A DNA stretch of 15,133 nt from CAIURC01 sp043777315 (GTDB lineage Bacteria; Verrucomicrobiota; Verrucomicrobiia; Chthoniobacterales; Chthoniobacteraceae). The position numbers and the translations under genes are program-made. The notes under the pieces are model-generated. The model was given only the letters and a program-made list of their open reading frames with translations. It had not been told where the DNA came from and made no database searches. Below are positions 1-8,506 of the stretch, piece by piece (position 1 is the stretch's first letter; each line of letters starts with the position of its first letter). Location of the stretch: NCBI GenBank assembly GCA_043777315.1, contig JAYVPW010000174.1, forward strand, positions 1 to 15,133. Reading direction: 5' to 3'.

Positions 1-152
1 CGCTCGGCTCGCTACGCTCGCCTTCGCTTCGCCGCTCCCGCAGGGGAGCTGGGCATTGCGAAGGAAGAGCAATTTACAGAAAAACTTTTACACCCCCAAT
101 CCTGAACGCAATTGACAATGAGACATCCGTTGCGCGGGAATCACTGAAGATC
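1..152. other. Non-coding left edge upstream of the SGNH hydrolase gene
   Basis: No gene is recognisable here. Bases 1-50 are a run of CGCTCG/CTTCGC-like degenerate short repeats, possibly the edge of a repeat element or the tail of a gene cut by the window. A TTGACA hexamer lies at 112-117, but there is no convincing -10 element 16-18 bases downstream, so no promoter is claimed. Just before the ATG at 153 there is only a weak purine stretch (GAAG at 145-148). Confidence 0.4.
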
Positions 153-1388
153 ATGACTCATGGAACATACCGCGGTCGGAACCGAACCCGCTTGTTCGCC
201 GCAGCTTTGGTCTGTGTCTTAGCGGCGGCACCGGCGGGTGCGGCTGTGCCAGGTTCCTCAATCCCGGCGCTTTCTGAAAAAATCGGTGAGCAAATTTTCC
301 TCTCGGCTGTGGATACGCTTTTGCTTTTTGAGCATCTCTTTATGAGATCGGCTGCGCCGGTCAGCGCGAATTACTTGCGAAGCATTGCGGATCCAGCGTC
401 TTGCTTTCATGACGATTATCTGAAGGACCAGAAAAAGAAAATCAGCCGTGCCGAATTGCTGACGCGGCTGCCGCACTTCGCGATGATTGGCGATAGCCTT
501 TCGAAGGATGCTTACATTTCATCGGTTCCCAGCACGTTCTGGCGGGCGCGCACGCGACGAGGCAAGGATTGGTTTCTCGATGCCGATCCTTCGCCCCACA
601 GCATTTACAGCGTCTTTGAGCGGTCGCAAAAATCGACGCCGCTGGTCGCGACTGAATACAGTGGCGTTGGAGCGCTGGTGGATTCTGGAAAGAAGGCGGA
701 CATCTTTCGGCAGCTCGTCCACACGCGCAACTTTTCCGGTCAAGTCGATCAGTTGCTGAAGAGCCGCAGGTGTCCCGATCTAGTTCTTCTCTGGATCGGA
801 CATAACAATTTGGATTGGGCTCCGGGAACCCCGGCCGCCGACCGCAAGCATCCCGAGAAGCATTTTGCACAATTGGCCGAAAGGTTTCGCGAAGACTACC
901 AACGACAAGTGTGGCGCTTGATGACTCGCGGCCAGACCGAGAACCACAAGGTGGCCATCGTGGTTTACGGGCTGGTGAATTTTGAAGCGTTCTTTAAAGC
1001 GCGGGCGCAAGCAGAAGCGCTCAGGACTAAGAATCCAAAGTTGTATCCTTATCTCGAAGTGGATTATCAGCATTTTACTTCCATGCGGCCCGAGTATCGA
1101 AAAGGGATGATCAAGCTCGCACGCATGATGAATCAGGAGCTGCGCACGATGGTCGCCGCACTGAATCGCGAGCATCTTCCAAATGTGCAGGTTCGGTACT
1201 CAAACGCGTTGGCCGATGTGGCGATCGGCCGAGTAGAATTGATCCACGCGATGGACGCCTGGCATCCCTCAGTGAAAGGCCACAACCTTCTCGCGCAGGC
1301 GGCATTCAGCGCGCTCGCTCCGAGTCTGGAGTTCTTGGGAATCAACCAGAACGCAAAGGCGCTAGACCGCTCCAAGCTCGCCCATTAG
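153..1388 (+). CDS. Exported SGNH/GDSL-type hydrolase
   Basis: The 411-residue protein is predicted to be an esterase or acyl-hydrolase acting outside the cytoplasm. It opens with a signal peptide: a basic stretch (RGRNRTR), a hydrophobic core at about residues 14-30 and an Ala-rich cleavage region near AGAAV. The SGNH blocks are visible: block I GDSL at 113-116 with nucleophile Ser115, a block II-like Gly in YSGVGA near 171-173, block III as GHNN at 216-219 with the Asn in place, and block V DAWH at 368-371 giving the catalytic Asp368 and His371. The substrate cannot be read from the sequence; this superfamily includes lipases, carbohydrate esterases and O-acetyl transfer enzymes. It is monocistronic on the plus strand. 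Its last 27 bases overlap the 3' end of the convergent cyclase gene, so no separate terminator fits between them. The ATG at 153 is favoured because it places the signal peptide correctly. Confidence 0.8.
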   Translation: MTHGTYRGRNRTRLFAAALVCVLAAAPAGAAVPGSSIPALSEKIGEQIFLSAVDTLLLFEHLFMRSAAPVSANYLRSIADPASCFHDDYLKDQKKKISRAELLTRLPHFAMIGDSLSKDAYISSVPSTFWRARTRRGKDWFLDADPSPHSIYSVFERSQKSTPLVATEYSGVGALVDSGKKADIFRQLVHTRNFSGQVDQLLKSRRCPDLVLLWIGHNNLDWAPGTPAADRKHPEKHFAQLAERFREDYQRQVWRLMTRGQTENHKVAIVVYGLVNFEAFFKARAQAEALRTKNPKLYPYLEVDYQHFTSMRPEYRKGMIKLARMMNQELRTMVAALNREHLPNVQVRYSNALADVAIGRVELIHAMDAWHPSVKGHNLLAQAAFSALAPSLEFLGINQNAKALDRSKLAH

Positions 1389-4300
1389 CACGCGCGCCGA
1401 CGCTGCTTCAGCTCCCATCCGGCACTCTTCGGCGAGGGACGCCGCCTTCTTCAAGGTCATGGAAGCGCCGCTGCGATCGGCACAGGCGATCTGCGCTTTT
1501 GCCTGGTGGAGAAGAGCGCGCACCAGATCATACTTGGCACCCATTTTCTCGAGAAGGGTCGAACTTTTCACGAGATGCGCGACCGCTTCGCTCTCGCTTT
1601 GGGGCGTGGCGAGCGAAACGCGGCCAAGGGCTCGCTCGGCCAGGGCTTCCGCGATGAGGCTGCCCGCCACTTTAGCCAGACACAGAGCTTCTTCAGCTCT
1701 TTGCGCAGCGCCTTGAAGGTTGCCAGCTTCGAGTAAGGACTCGGCCTCGATCGCCGCGAGCCATTCGCCCAAAAGTAACTTGCCTCCCAACGGCCTGGCT
1801 GCTTCGTGCGCGGCCGCCCAGTACTTGAGCGCTTCCGCGGAACTCCCAAGAGCGGCCATTCCCCAGGCGACGAAAGAATTTGTCGAATATCGAAACATCG
1901 CGTCGCCGGTTTTTTCAGCCACTTTCAACGCGAGCTGTGCGCTGGCGATGCCCTCGACATGCTTTCCCGCGATGTGCTGAATCATCGCCAACCCTGTCAG
2001 TGCCATCGCCTCCGCATTTTGATCGCGACTGGTTCGCGCGATTTCGAGAGCGCCTTGCAAATCCGACAAGCCAGCCGCGTAATCGCCGAGACAGGTGCGT
2101 GTGCCGCCGCGGTAGATATAAGCGAAAAGCATTTCGTGGCGGTTCTGCGCTTTTTCAAGAAGTGGAATCGCTTGATCCAGCAGTTGCTGCGCTTTCTCGA
2201 ACTGTCCCTGCATGTAAAGCACGCGCCCAATCACGGCGCCGGGCAGCGCCATTAGTTCGGGATCCCCAAGCATCGGGGCTATCGCCATTACTTTTTGGAA
2301 GTAACCGATCGCCTCCCGCAATCCGCCGCCGTAGTAGTGCGCTCGTCCGATCCAAAGTTGGACGAGGCCCAACCGCACCGGATCGTCCAGCGATTGCGCG
2401 ACGGTTTCGGCTTCGAGAAGCCGGGCCAGGTTTTTCTCCGGCGACTCCGCCTGGAGCGACGCGCCGACGAGCTTGATCGAAATGTCCACAAACTGTTGAA
2501 GGTGGACAGGGTCTTTCTCCAGGCGCTGAAGACATTCGAGCGCGCGCCGGCAGTGAGCACGCGCTTCAGCATAAGCGCAAATGCGAAACGCGGCGTTGGC
2601 CGATCGCACCGAATAATCCAGAGCTTTCTGCCATGCATCCGCGGCGAAATAATGATAAGCGAGAAGACTGCCAAACTCGTCGAGACGCCGATCAAAAATC
2701 ACCTCCATCGCCTCGCCCACTCTGTGGTGAAGCGCCTTCCGCGCCGGCGCGAGCAGCGTTTGATAGGCGACTTCCTGGGTGAGTCCATGTTTGAACACGT
2801 ATTCGACTTCCGGCAAACGTGCCCGTTCGCGGATCAGGTCCGAGGCTTCCAATGACGCCAACTGCGTATCGAGCGAACCTTCTCCGCGCGCCAGTTGTTC
2901 CAGGACGCGATACAAGAATACCCGGCCGATCACCGCGGCTCTTTGTGTCACGCGCTTCAAGTCCTCCGGCAACCGGTCCAGGCGCGACAAGAGCACGCCT
3001 TGTAACGTATCGGGCACTTTGATGGTCTCGCCGAGCGAGCTGACTCGCCAGGCCTGTTCGCTTTGCACAAGCACGCCGCTCTCGATCAGCGAGTGAAGCA
3101 CCTCCTCCAGGAAGAATGGGTTCCCTTCGGCCTTGCCTAACACTTCTTCGGCGAGTTTCTCCGGGAGATAGTCACCGCCGAGCAGTTCTTCGATCAGACC
3201 GCGACTCGCCTCCAGCGTGAGTGGCTCCAGGGAAAGCTCAGTCAAATGGTCCCGCAACTGATCGAGCGTCGGCCCGAGCTTGGCCCAATGCCCGACTGGT
3301 TCCGTCCGCGACCGGCTGATGCCGATGATTGCCACTTTGCCACGACTGGTCAGGGGAATGAGATGATTCAGCAGATCAATCGAGCTCTGGTCGGCCCAGT
3401 GAAAGTCATCGAGAAGCACGACCACCGGTTCCTTGCTGGCGAGAGAAAGTAACAACTCCTCGATGATCGCGAACAAGCGCGTTCGGATGGTCTCTCCTTT
3501 CAACTGTTGCAAGAGCTCGACTTCGGCCGGCTCCAGGCGCAGCGCGAGTAGCTCTGCCAGCACGGCATAAACATCGGTGGCGGTTGGAAATCTTCCATCG
3601 ACGTATGAACGCAGCGCGGTTCGTTGCTCGTCCTCGTCTTGTTCGTCGGCGATACCGATGTGGCGGCGCAGAAGATCCAAAAACGGGCCGTAACTCAGGG
3701 TCTGGTTCGAGGCAAAGCATCGCCCTTCCAGCCAGGTGAGACCTTCCGATTCGCGCTTCTGGATTTCGGCCAGCAATCGACTTTTACCCACACCAGCTTC
3801 TCCATAAACCATCGCAATCGCGCCTCGGCCGCTCTTGAGATCCCTCAAACATTGACTGAGCGCCTCGCACTCGCGTTCGCGGCCCATCAGCGGCGATACC
3901 AGCCCTTCGAGGCCGCGCGTTTTTTGCGGCTGGCTCTTTGCTCCGAGCAGCTCGTAAACGGTCAGCAAGTCGCGCTTTCCCTTCACCCGAACCGGGTCCA
4001 AGGCGCGAAAGGTGAAGGCGCCGTGGGTCAGGCGATAAGTGTTTTGACTGACAAATATTTGACCGCGTTGCGCAACGCCTTCCAGACGCGAGGCGACATT
4101 CACCGTGTCGCCCATCACGGTGTAGCTCATCCGTAAATCATTCCCGACGTTCCCAGCGATCACCGTTCCGGAATTGATCCCGATATGCAGCGTCAACGGC
4201 TCTTGCAGTTTGTCGATCCAGCGGCGGTTGAATGCTTCCAGGCGTTCTCGCATCGACAACGTCGCGCGCAAGGCGCGCTCCGCGTCGTCTTCCAGCGCCA

Positions 4301-4793
4301 CAGGTGCGCCAAAGACCGCCATGATACAATCGCCGATGAACTTATCGATCATGCCCTCGTATTGATAAACCGAGGCGACCAATTCCTTCATGCAGTCGTT
4401 TGAAAACGAAGCGACCTCCTCGGGATCGAGCCTTTCGGACAGCGCCGTAAAACCAGAGATGTCCGCGAAAACCACCGTCACTTGCCGGCGTTCACCTTCG
4501 ACATGTCCGCTCGCCCGTATTTTCTCGGCCAATTGTTTTGGAATGTAACTCTGCAACTGGCTCAAGAGTTCATCGCGTGAGACTCCCAGGCTGCTATCCG
4601 CCGGCGCTTCTGGCGCGAGCAGCGAATCGAGTAACGCACGCAGCGGCTTCAAACTGAGCTCCAAGGTCGCATCGCCCAAAAGAGTCCGCACCGCTTCCTG
4701 CGCTGCGATTGCGTCGCGCAGTTGTGTGATTTGCTCTTCGCGGGAATTCACCACTGTCTTTTGCCAACTCCTGGCCCCAATGCCAAACTGCAT
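1362..4793 (-). CDS. Class III adenylate/guanylate cyclase fused to AAA-type ATPase and TPR repeats
   Basis: This 1143-residue signalling protein has three parts. Residues 1-100 are a helical lead. A class III cyclase domain spans about 100-285 with all expected residues: metal ligands Asp111 (FADISGF) and Asp155 (FIGDC), purine-recognition Lys151 and Asp229 (MGDTVNVASR), and transition-state Asn232 and Arg236. The Lys/Asp pair favours ATP, hence cAMP. A STAND/AAA-like ATPase follows, with Walker A GEAGVGKS at 331-338 and Walker B VVVLLDDFHW at 457-466. The C-terminal half (about 700-1130) is helical and Ala/Leu-rich with TPR-like repeats, probably a sensing or docking surface. Many relatives begin with a zinc ribbon; this one does not. 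It is cytoplasmic, with no membrane segment. The ATG at 4793 lies 35 bases after the ligase stop, inside a hairpin region; GTG codons at residues 14-15, preceded by AGGAG, are alternative starts. The gene is less GC-rich than its upstream neighbours. Confidence 0.9.
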   Translation of the reverse strand: MQFGIGARSWQKTVVNSREEQITQLRDAIAAQEAVRTLLGDATLELSLKPLRALLDSLLAPEAPADSSLGVSRDELLSQLQSYIPKQLAEKIRASGHVEGERRQVTVVFADISGFTALSERLDPEEVASFSNDCMKELVASVYQYEGMIDKFIGDCIMAVFGAPVALEDDAERALRATLSMRERLEAFNRRWIDKLQEPLTLHIGINSGTVIAGNVGNDLRMSYTVMGDTVNVASRLEGVAQRGQIFVSQNTYRLTHGAFTFRALDPVRVKGKRDLLTVYELLGAKSQPQKTRGLEGLVSPLMGRERECEALSQCLRDLKSGRGAIAMVYGEAGVGKSRLLAEIQKRESEGLTWLEGRCFASNQTLSYGPFLDLLRRHIGIADEQDEDEQRTALRSYVDGRFPTATDVYAVLAELLALRLEPAEVELLQQLKGETIRTRLFAIIEELLLSLASKEPVVVLLDDFHWADQSSIDLLNHLIPLTSRGKVAIIGISRSRTEPVGHWAKLGPTLDQLRDHLTELSLEPLTLEASRGLIEELLGGDYLPEKLAEEVLGKAEGNPFFLEEVLHSLIESGVLVQSEQAWRVSSLGETIKVPDTLQGVLLSRLDRLPEDLKRVTQRAAVIGRVFLYRVLEQLARGEGSLDTQLASLEASDLIRERARLPEVEYVFKHGLTQEVAYQTLLAPARKALHHRVGEAMEVIFDRRLDEFGSLLAYHYFAADAWQKALDYSVRSANAAFRICAYAEARAHCRRALECLQRLEKDPVHLQQFVDISIKLVGASLQAESPEKNLARLLEAETVAQSLDDPVRLGLVQLWIGRAHYYGGGLREAIGYFQKVMAIAPMLGDPELMALPGAVIGRVLYMQGQFEKAQQLLDQAIPLLEKAQNRHEMLFAYIYRGGTRTCLGDYAAGLSDLQGALEIARTSRDQNAEAMALTGLAMIQHIAGKHVEGIASAQLALKVAEKTGDAMFRYSTNSFVAWGMAALGSSAEALKYWAAAHEAARPLGGKLLLGEWLAAIEAESLLEAGNLQGAAQRAEEALCLAKVAGSLIAEALAERALGRVSLATPQSESEAVAHLVKSSTLLEKMGAKYDLVRALLHQAKAQIACADRSGASMTLKKAASLAEECRMGAEAASARVLMGELGAV

Positions 4794-4828
4794 CTCGATT
4801 CGAGATCGTTCCCAATCTCGAAGCCTTG
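4794..4828 (-). promoter_or_regulatory. Intergenic hairpin and palindrome overlapping the cyclase start
   Basis: On the transcribed (minus) strand an 8-base inverted repeat, TTCGAGAT (4822-4815) and ATCTCGAA (4806-4799), encloses an 8-base loop. A second copy of TCGAGAT follows at once and contains the first two bases of the cyclase ATG (4793-4791), so the middle segment can pair either with the first copy or, with a shorter stem, with the start codon. It could be an operator, an attenuator-like RNA switch or a weak intergenic terminator. There is no T-run after the stem, which argues against a classical terminator. Confidence 0.4.
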
Positions 4829-6364
4829 TCAGCTTTCGAATTTCTCTACCGCCGCGCCCGCCGCGTTCGCTGCGGTTACCTTCTTCGCTTGCGCCGCCGG
4901 GCGGTGATCGACGACCCGTTGTTCCTTGAGTTGCGTGCCGATTCCCTGCTTCGTGCGGAGCTCTTCGGCGGTGTGGAATTCGACGCGGTTCGGGTGGATT
5001 TCGAGCTCGCTGACGAAGCGCTCGCTGAGCAAATCGGCGAGCTGCGTGTCGCCGAAATCGTCGAGTTTTTCGACGTGCAAAATCAGCTCATCGACCTCGA
5101 GCGGGTCGTCGTGGCGCTTCCTTAATTCGACCTGCCAGGTGCCGACGTGGGCGACGTTGTCGAGGACGTGTTCGAGGTGGTTGAAATCGACGAGGGTTCC
5201 TTTGAGCTTGTCGATGTGGAGCTCGCGGATGTCGGAACGGCGCGAGATTTCGCCGACGAGGCGCGGCACTTGGCGGCCGCAAAATGGGCATTGATCGAGG
5301 TAGAGACCGCCGTCGGTGCAGTCGCCGGTGCGGTAGCGGAGGACGACGGAACCGCGGGCGTCGAGCGGGGTGAAAACGATCTCGCCGGGCTCGCCTTCGC
5401 CGCGCGGTTCGCCGGTTTGGGGATCGACGATTTCGATGAGCGCGAGGTCGGGATGGATGTGGTATCCGGCCGAGCCCGCGTCCTCGGCAAACGGACATTC
5501 GGCCCACGCCAGCTTGGCTTCGGTGAAGCCGTAGGTGCGGAGGACGTCGATCTTCGGCGCGCCGAGTTGCGCGGCGAGGTCGCGCAATTTCCGGCGCATT
5601 CCGCTGGGCGCTTTCTCCCCGCCGAGGACGAGCAATTTCAGGCTCGGGAGCGCGAGTCCGTCGGCCACGGCTTCGCTCAGGACGTGATACAAAAAGGTCG
5701 GCATCCCGATGAGCACGTCGGGTTTGATCTTTTTCGTGAGGCGCAAATTGCCGTCGGTGCCCATCGTTTTTCCGCCTCCCGTGCTGAGCACAAAAACGCC
5801 GTGCTCGGTCCCCGCGTAGTGCGTAATCCAGAACGCGAGATGCGGCGCGAAGGGGAACATGTTCAGCATCCGCATTTCGCGATTTGTGCCACAGACGCGC
5901 ATCACGCGCGCGCCGGCGAGCTTCAGGTTTTCGATGTCGTGGGCGGTGTAAACAAAGGGCACGGGCTCGGCGGAGCGACCCGTCGTGCTGGTCAAAAGGA
6001 GCGGCCGAAACTCGCGCTCGAAGCCCTCTGCCACAGCATTGCGGCCGAGGAGGAGGGCCTTTGCGATCGTCGAAATCCGGCGCGACAGAGCTGCTTTATC
6101 CGGCACGAGCACGAAGTCGCGGATGGGGTCGGACTTCTCCGCGTTCGGCGCGAAATCGAGCTTCGTCGTGAACGGAATGCGGCGCAGATCGTCCGGCGTT
6201 TTCAGCGCGGAGAGGTCGATTTTTTCGCGGGAAAAAAGCGCGCCGTAGTGCGCGGAGAACGGGAGCACCGTGTCCCGCAGATAGCTGCGCAGGCGGGCGA
6301 GTTGCCAGTCACGCAGCGCGGAAGTCGGGCGCGACGGCCAGCGGTGGGGGTGGGCGTTTTTCAT
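4829..6364 (-). CDS. Adenylate-forming enzyme, phenylacetate-CoA ligase / F390 synthetase-like (PaaK family)
   Basis: The predicted enzyme activates a carboxylic acid with ATP to an acyl-adenylate, normally followed by transfer to CoA. From the ATG at 6364 it has 511 residues, somewhat longer than PaaK (about 430-440). Visible motifs in that numbering are the early IPFTTK segment that typifies PaaK-like proteins (64-69), the P-loop STTGRSAEPVP (126-136), YGFTEA (278-283), YRTGD (344-348) and a Cys-rich CPFCGR (359-364) just before GEISRRSD, the hinge motif. The acid substrate is unknown. The frame stays open upstream to 6520, but that stretch is low-complexity and lies wholly inside the patatin gene. 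The 6364 start leaves a 56-base overlap with that gene and gives a family-like N-terminus; it lacks a clear Shine-Dalgarno site. The overlap argues for co-transcription and translational coupling with the phospholipase. Confidence 0.8.
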   Translation of the reverse strand: MKNAHPHRWPSRPTSALRDWQLARLRSYLRDTVLPFSAHYGALFSREKIDLSALKTPDDLRRIPFTTKLDFAPNAEKSDPIRDFVLVPDKAALSRRISTIAKALLLGRNAVAEGFEREFRPLLLTSTTGRSAEPVPFVYTAHDIENLKLAGARVMRVCGTNREMRMLNMFPFAPHLAFWITHYAGTEHGVFVLSTGGGKTMGTDGNLRLTKKIKPDVLIGMPTFLYHVLSEAVADGLALPSLKLLVLGGEKAPSGMRRKLRDLAAQLGAPKIDVLRTYGFTEAKLAWAECPFAEDAGSAGYHIHPDLALIEIVDPQTGEPRGEGEPGEIVFTPLDARGSVVLRYRTGDCTDGGLYLDQCPFCGRQVPRLVGEISRRSDIRELHIDKLKGTLVDFNHLEHVLDNVAHVGTWQVELRKRHDDPLEVDELILHVEKLDDFGDTQLADLLSERFVSELEIHPNRVEFHTAEELRTKQGIGTQLKEQRVVDHRPAAQAKKVTAANAAGAAVEKFES

Positions 6365-8450
6365 GGGGATGGGCGAGCCCGCGGAGCTCGGCGAGTTGGT
6401 CCTCGGCGGCTTTCCGGCCGAGGGCGATGTACTTGGCGGGGTTCCGGAAATCGTGCCAGAAGGCGTCGCACGCGAGCGGGCGAATGAGCACATCGGCGTG
6501 CAATGCGGAGGCCTCGGCAACGCGGGTTTGCGCGCCGTTCACGGCCTGGAGCATCGTGTCGAGGATGTTGCCGTGGGCGAAGTAATTGAACCGGTCGCTG
6601 AACGCGCGGCGCATCTTTGAAAAGCGCGAGACGTCTCCGCCTCGCTCCCGCGACTGATCGAGCCAGTAACGCAATTTCTCGGGCGGCGGGATGACGTTCA
6701 CCGCGATGATCCGCTCGATGCCCATTTCTTCCAAAACATCGACGGGCAGCGGGTCGGCGATGCCGCCGTCGATGTATGTTTCCCCGTCAATTGTGACCGG
6801 AACGCAGACACCGGGAATCGCGATGCTGGCGGCGACGGTCTCGGCGACTTCGCCGCTGGAAAAGAGGATGCGCTCGAGCGTGTCGAGGTGCGTGGCGACG
6901 ACGCGGAGCGGGCGGATGAGATCGGAAAAATGCGCCTCGCCGATCGAGCGGCGCAGCCGATGCGCCACGCGCCGGGTGCGCAGAAAGCCCTGCCGCGGCG
7001 GGATCGCGGGCTCGACGAGCGACCAGAGGCCCCAGCGTCCCTCGTGTTCGCGCGCGACTCTTTCCATCTGCACGCCATCGAGCCCGTAAGCCCACAGCGC
7101 GCCGATGTAGGCGCCCATGCTCGCGCCCGCGATGCAATCGATTTCGATCCCGTTTTCCTCGAGGATCTGGAGGACGCCGATGTGGGCGAGCCCTTTCGCT
7201 CCGCCCGAGGAAAGCGCGATGCCGACGCGGCAGCGCGCGATCTCGCGGGCGAGGCGATTGGCGTGCAGCTCGAAGCGGTGATCGCCCGGGCTGTGGTCTT
7301 CGCTGAGGGGAAATCCGCGGACGAAAGAATGCACCGGATGGCCGAGCTGCTTGAGCGTCGCGTGCATGTCGGCGGCGGCGACGTGCTCCTCGGCGAAGAG
7401 GATCGGCTTCACGTGCTGGCAGTTGCCGTGCGTGCGCTCGCAGAGCTCTCGGATGAGGAGTTGGAAATCGTAGAGATTTTGCACGCTCGGCTGGAGCAGG
7501 ACGTACGAGAGGTCGGACTGAATCATCGTCTCGATCGAGACCGGGACCGGGATGTCGGGCTGAACATGGACGATCACGAAATCGAAGTGCCGCCCGGCGT
7601 GGCTGAGCAGCGGCGCGATCGACGCGGATCCTGTGGCAGAGCCGATCGCGAGGCGGAGCTCGTGGAAGCCGGACTCGTGTTCGCGGAGCTGATTTTTGTA
7701 GCGGAACTCGCCGTGGGAGGTGCGCTCGAGCGCGGGCCATTCATCGAGGCTCGCCGCCGCGTGAAAAGAGCCGGCGTGAATGAGCACGAGGCTCTGGCCG
7801 GTGAGCGCGTGGATCGATTTCGCGAGCTTGCGGGACACCGCGAGCGCGTCGATGCGGGGCGAGAGCGGGAAAAGCGAGACGATGCGGCGGACGGTCGCGC
7901 TGCGGCCGATCTGGCGCTCGCGCATCAGCCGCACGCGGTCGGTGACCGTCTGCGCGAAACGCCCGGCGATGCTCGGATCGCTCGTAAAAAGATCGTGCAA
8001 TTCCTCGCTCGGAATCCGCAGCAAGACGCTGTGCGTGACGACGGTGACGGTGCTGCGGTGCGGCTCTCGATTCAGCAGCGCGCGCTCGCCGAGTGTGTCG
8101 CCGGGGCCGAATATCTCCTCCACCAAGCTGACGCCGTTTCCGCCGCGGACGAGCGACTCGCACCGCCCGCTGATGATCAGGAAAAGGGCGTCGCACGGGT
8201 CGCCTTCTTTGAACACCACGGTCCCTTTTGGATACTCGGAAAAAGCGGGCTTCGCGAGCAGCCGCGCGAGCGCTTCGGCGGGGATGAGCGAGAGGATCGG
8301 GTGCGGCCTCAGCGACTCTGCATCGATCGGCAGATTTGCCAGCGCCTCAGCCATCTGCGGCTCGGGAACGACGACCGGAGCCGCCCCATTTTTCCGCGCC
8401 ACCACTGCGGCTTTCGATTTAGCACTTCTAATGATCGGCCAGCGAATCAT
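6309..8450 (-). CDS. NTE-type patatin-like phospholipase with cyclic-nucleotide-binding domain
   Basis: This is a serine lipid hydrolase of the neuropathy-target-esterase type, 713 residues from the ATG at 8450. Domain order: a CNMP-binding domain at about 70-173 whose phosphate cassette (GERALLNREPHRSTV) keeps Glu122 and Arg132; a Rossmann-like middle region at about 190-390 (LFPLSPRIDALAV through SDLSYVLLQP) that matches the NTE layout and resembles a ParA/MinD fold without a P-loop; then the patatin domain from about 408. The patatin domain has an oxyanion loop SGGAKG (415-420), nucleophile elbow GASMG with Ser444, and the dyad Asp561 in DGGIADP. It probably cleaves phospholipids or lysophospholipids at the membrane surface; no membrane span is evident. 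The reading frame runs to a GTG at 8516, but that codon lies inside a repeat hairpin. A promoter-like element ends 8 bases before the ATG at 8450, so 8450 is preferred; GTG codons between are possible. Confidence 0.87.
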   Translation of the reverse strand: MIRWPIIRSAKSKAAVVARKNGAAPVVVPEPQMAEALANLPIDAESLRPHPILSLIPAEALARLLAKPAFSEYPKGTVVFKEGDPCDALFLIISGRCESLVRGGNGVSLVEEIFGPGDTLGERALLNREPHRSTVTVVTHSVLLRIPSEELHDLFTSDPSIAGRFAQTVTDRVRLMRERQIGRSATVRRIVSLFPLSPRIDALAVSRKLAKSIHALTGQSLVLIHAGSFHAAASLDEWPALERTSHGEFRYKNQLREHESGFHELRLAIGSATGSASIAPLLSHAGRHFDFVIVHVQPDIPVPVSIETMIQSDLSYVLLQPSVQNLYDFQLLIRELCERTHGNCQHVKPILFAEEHVAAADMHATLKQLGHPVHSFVRGFPLSEDHSPGDHRFELHANRLAREIARCRVGIALSSGGAKGLAHIGVLQILEENGIEIDCIAGASMGAYIGALWAYGLDGVQMERVAREHEGRWGLWSLVEPAIPPRQGFLRTRRVAHRLRRSIGEAHFSDLIRPLRVVATHLDTLERILFSSGEVAETVAASIAIPGVCVPVTIDGETYIDGGIADPLPVDVLEEMGIERIIAVNVIPPPEKLRYWLDQSRERGGDVSRFSKMRRAFSDRFNYFAHGNILDTMLQAVNGAQTRVAEASALHADVLIRPLACDAFWHDFRNPAKYIALGRKAAEDQLAELRGLAHPHEKRPPPPLAVAPDFRAA

Positions 8451-8458
8451 TACGACTG

Positions 8459-8486
8459 ATGATAGCACCCGACGGGCCACCTTCAA
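8459..8486 (-). promoter_or_regulatory. Candidate promoter for the patatin-ligase-(cyclase) group, possibly leaderless
   Basis: Reading the minus strand, TTGAAG (8486-8481) and TATCAT (8464-8459) are separated by 16 bases, a reasonable sigma-70-type pair (-10 five of six). The -10 ends 8 bases before the ATG at 8450, so transcription would begin at or just before the start codon and give a nearly leaderless mRNA. That agrees with the lack of a ribosome binding site. Only sequence matching supports this. Confidence 0.4.
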
Positions 8487-8506
8487 CAAGCGGAGTCGTA
8501 AATCTG

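Noticed and set aside
112..140. TTGACA at 112-117 as a promoter for the SGNH gene
   Set aside because: There is no acceptable -10 hexamer at 16-18 bases spacing.
6365..6520. ATG at 6520 as start of the ligase
   Set aside because: It adds 52 Ser/Pro/Arg-rich residues lying entirely within the phospholipase coding region and unlike the family N-terminus.
5147..8459. Long open frames on the plus strand (5147-6487 and 6888-8459) opposite the ligase and phospholipase genes
   Set aside because: Their translations are Arg/Asp/Glu/Val-rich without domain motifs, as expected for the complement of GC-rich codons, while the minus strand encodes recognisable enzymes.
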